From Oscillospiraceae bacterium (lineage in GTDB: Bacteria > Bacillota > Clostridia > Oscillospirales > Ruminococcaceae), in contig JAGHIE010000002.1 in the NCBI GenBank assembly GCA_017887325.1, positions 186,001-250,000 of the forward strand: 64,000 nt of DNA, written 5' to 3'. How positions within the stretch are numbered: position 1 is the stretch's first letter; every line of letters starts with the position of its first letter. The notes under the pieces were generated by a model. It was given only the letters and a program-made list of their open reading frames with translations. It was not told where the DNA came from and made no database searches. Positions 62,008 to 64,000 of the stretch are shown here, piece after piece. A program made the translations under genes and the position numbers.

Positions 62008-62942
62008 TGATATTAACAATTACATTAAACCCTTGTTTAGATACAACAATTATAACTAATGACTTTAAACTTAATTCTACAAATAAATACTACACAAAAG
62101 TTGAAAATTTAGGTGGAAAGGGAATTAACGTTAGTTCTGCACTAAAAAATATTGGTATTGATTCTAAATGTATAACACTTAATTTTTCTGATGATGATTT
62201 TATATCTAAAGAATTATATAATCGAGATTTAGAGTATAAATTAATTACTGTGGAAGGAACACTTAGAAATAATATTAAAATATTTGATAATAACACAAAA
62301 CAAATGACAGAAATAAATCAATTAACTATTATAGACGACAAATCAATCATTGATGGTATTATAAGCAAAATACAAGAAGAAATAAAAAAATTATCCAAAG
62401 ATGATATACTTGTATTAAGTGGTAGTGTTCCTAATGGTTTTACATCAGATATTTATGCCAAATTAATCAAGTATGCTAAGAAACAAAATGTTTTTGTTTG
62501 TTTAGATACTTCAGGTAATTTACTTAAAGAGGGTATCAAAGAAAAACCAAATATGATAAAACCAAATAAAGATGAACTTCAACAAATATTAAATAAAGAC
62601 TTAAATAGTATTGATGAAATTCTTTCCGAGTTAGAAAAATTAAATAATTTTGGAATTGATTATGTATGTTTATCAATGGGTGAAGACGGAGCAATTATGT
62701 ACTCTAATAATGGTGTTTATATTGCTAATTCTTTAAATGTCGATGTTAAAGCATTGCAAGGAGCTGGAGATTCTTTTATAGCTGGTTTTTGCAAAGAATT
62801 AAAAACTAATAATGACTATTTAATATTAAAAAGTGCAATTGCTTGCGCTACTGGAACAGTGGTTCAAGAGGGAACTATACTTTGCTCTAAAGAAGATTAC
62901 TTAAAATATTTTGATAGAGTAGAAATTATAAATATAGGTTAA
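62007..62942 (+). CDS. PfkB-family sugar kinase (1-phosphofructokinase/tagatose-6-P kinase-like)
   Basis: The 311-residue kinase begins ILTITLNPCLDTT, the start typical of FruK/LacC-type enzymes. It has LGGKGINVSSAL (about 35-46), KPNKDEL, and the catalytic GAGDSFIAGF (about 252-261) with Asp as base. It would phosphorylate a sugar phosphate such as fructose-1-phosphate. Neither a PTS nor a DeoR/FruR regulator is nearby; the partner is the isomerase just upstream, sharing one base at the ATG. Confidence 0.88.
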   Translation: MILTITLNPCLDTTIITNDFKLNSTNKYYTKVENLGGKGINVSSALKNIGIDSKCITLNFSDDDFISKELYNRDLEYKLITVEGTLRNNIKIFDNNTKQMTEINQLTIIDDKSIIDGIISKIQEEIKKLSKDDILVLSGSVPNGFTSDIYAKLIKYAKKQNVFVCLDTSGNLLKEGIKEKPNMIKPNKDELQQILNKDLNSIDEILSELEKLNNFGIDYVCLSMGEDGAIMYSNNGVYIANSLNVDVKALQGAGDSFIAGFCKELKTNNDYLILKSAIACATGTVVQEGTILCSKEDYLKYFDRVEIINIG

Positions 62943-62947
62943 ATTAT

Positions 62948-62983
62948 TAAAAAGTGTAATGATTAAATCATTACACTTTTTTA
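62948..62983. terminator. Bidirectional terminator between the PfkB gene and sigG
   Basis: AAAAAGTGTAATGAT and its complement around a tiny loop, with A and T runs each way. Confidence 0.88.
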
Positions 62984-63745
62984 AATGTTACTTTTTATCA
63001 TATTTAAAGCACTTTTTTCTAGCCTGCTAACTTGTGCCTGACTAATTCCAATTTCATCTGCTACCTCAACTTGAGTTTTCCCTCTAAAAAATCTCAACAT
63101 TAATATGGTTTTTTCTCTGTCATTTAATTTTTTAATTGCATCTTTAAACATTATTTCTTCTAACCAATCATTGTCATCTGCATTATCACCAACTTGATCT
63201 AATACATAAATAGTATCACCACCATCAGAATATATAGGTTCATATAGAGAAACTGGATCTACTATTGCTTCTAATGCTAAAACTACTGATGCTTTATCAA
63301 TATTCATTTTACCTGCTATTTCTTCCACCGTTGGTTCTCGATTATATTTTTTCACAAGTTCTTCTTTTATGGCCATTGCTTTGTAAGCAGTATCTTTTAA
63401 AGATCGACTAACTCTTACTGAGTTATAATCCCTTAAATATCTTCTTAACTCTCCAATTATCATAGGAACTGCATAGGTTGAAAATCTCACTCCTATATCA
63501 ACATTAAAATTATCTATAGCTTTCATTAACCCAATACAACCAACTTGAAATAAATCATCTAAATTTTCTCCTCGATTAGTAAATCTTTGAATAACACTCA
63601 AAACTAGCTTTAAATTTCCATTGATCAACTTTTCTCGTGCTGACAAATCTCCATTTTTCATATCTTTTAAATATTTTATTTTTTCCGATTCTTTTAAAAC
63701 TTTTAAATTTGTTGTATTTATTCCACATATCTCAACCTTATTCAT
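62981..63745 (-). CDS. sigG: RNA polymerase sporulation sigma factor SigG
   Basis: SigG directs late gene expression in the forespore. The 254-residue protein has the SigG-type N-terminus NKVEICGINTTNLKVL, region 2 (DDLFQVGCIGLMKAIDNFN, then RFSTYAVPMIIGELRRYLRD), region 3 and region 4 with a helix-turn-helix in QVEVADEIGISQAQVSRLE. The N-terminus separates it from SigF. TAGGAGTG precedes the ATG. Together with spoIIID it shows that sporulation genes are present. Confidence 0.95.
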   Translation of the reverse strand: MNKVEICGINTTNLKVLKESEKIKYLKDMKNGDLSAREKLINGNLKLVLSVIQRFTNRGENLDDLFQVGCIGLMKAIDNFNVDIGVRFSTYAVPMIIGELRRYLRDYNSVRVSRSLKDTAYKAMAIKEELVKKYNREPTVEEIAGKMNIDKASVVLALEAIVDPVSLYEPIYSDGGDTIYVLDQVGDNADDNDWLEEIMFKDAIKKLNDREKTILMLRFFRGKTQVEVADEIGISQAQVSRLEKSALNMIKSNI

Positions 63746-63834
63746 TTTTACACTCCTAATAACTTTTTTAATTTAATAGGAGTATTAACATCTTTTAAAG
63801 TACATAAACATGTAATTTTATCCATTTTAAAAGA

Positions 63835-63863
63835 TTGAATTTAAAAAAATACTGTGTTAAAAT
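63835..63863 (+). promoter_or_regulatory. Promoter of the gene at the right edge
   Basis: TTGAAT (63835-63840), 17 bases, TAAAAT (63858-63863) with TGT extended -10. Confidence 0.6.
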
Positions 63864-63884
63864 ATTTTTTGGTAGAAAGAAGTG

Positions 63885-64000
63885 ATGATTATAAAAAAAT
63901 ACTTTTTAAATTTATCTAAACGACAACAAATTTTTATTGTTTTATCTTTATTTTTAATATTTTTTATATATTATAATTCTATACAAAATGGAATTTCATC
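63885..64000 (+). CDS. N-terminus of an unidentified membrane or secreted protein (cut by window edge)
   Basis: Thirty-eight residues are visible from ATG 63885, preceded by GAAAGAAG and a promoter. They show a basic start and then one hydrophobic helix (Phe-Ile-Val-Leu-Ser-Leu-Phe-Leu-Ile-Phe-Phe), followed by polar residues. This is a signal anchor or signal peptide. The position next to sigG hints at a sporulation protein, but the identity cannot be given from this much. Confidence 0.6.
   Translation, partial: MIIKKYFLNLSKRQQIFIVLSLFLIFFIYYNSIQNGIS

Overview
The window is a strongly AT-rich chromosomal segment of an anaerobic, endospore-forming member of the class Clostridia, probably a gut-type lineage. 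Supporting signs are the ispH-rpsA fusion behind cmk and plsC, a six-gene Rnf complex in the clostridial order C-D-G-E-A-B, a bifunctional AdhE, the sporulation regulators SpoIIID and SigG, a cysteine T-box riboswitch, and codon and promoter usage of a low-GC Firmicute. I see no insertion sequence, prophage, CRISPR array or rRNA. The only RNA gene is a tRNA-Ser(GGA). The region reads as core chromosome rather than an island.

Layout: 1-2.8 kb holds the 3' end of cmk, plsC and the ispH-rpsA fusion. 2.9-4.3 kb is a citrate synthase. 4.4-7.9 kb is a lipoprotein with an OmpR-type response regulator and histidine kinase. 7.9-13.6 kb carries a DUF1385 membrane protein, prmC, recA (with a LexA box), recX, rimO and pgsA. 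13.6-16.0 kb is a T-box-controlled cysE-cysS operon. 16-21 kb has a reverse RluA-type pseudouridine synthase, a Ca2+-type P-ATPase and a membrane-anchored transglutaminase. 21-27 kb is mutS-mutL-miaA-hfq. 27-32.7 kb is a division and envelope cluster: HlyD-like protein, YggS, SepF, a ylmH split by an in-frame TAG, DivIVA, LspA and RluD. 32.9-37.8 kb is rnfCDGEAB. 38-45.9 kb holds an unknown protein, PepV, a degenerate cyclophilin lipoprotein, prfB without a frameshift, an SGNH hydrolase, a PLP aminotransferase, trpS and a ferritin-like protein. 46-50.7 kb is lgt-folD, rpsB-tsf, a phosphoribosyltransferase and a TSCPD protein. 50.8-52.6 kb is a gamma/beta Na+ pump pair without an alpha subunit. 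52.7-55.6 kb has tRNA-Ser and an acetyltransferase/SGNH/sulfatase operon. 55.7-58.4 kb is adhE under tandem Rex-like operators. 58.5-64 kb contains a small protein, spoIIID, a lipoprotein, a SEC-C protein, a sugar isomerase/kinase pair, sigG and the start of an unknown membrane protein.

The metabolic genes fit a fermenter that balances NADH through AdhE (ethanol) and Rnf (ferredoxin:NAD+ with ion pumping), possibly helped by a Na+-pumping decarboxylase. Two fused genes, ispH-rpsA and adhE, each carry a well-spaced Shine-Dalgarno sequence and in-frame ATG exactly at the domain junction. With the interrupted ylmH, the unframeshifted prfB, the 19-bp palindrome inside the adhE promoter and the degenerate cyclophilin, these are the most interesting observations. 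I did not find a convincing wholly new multi-gene system.
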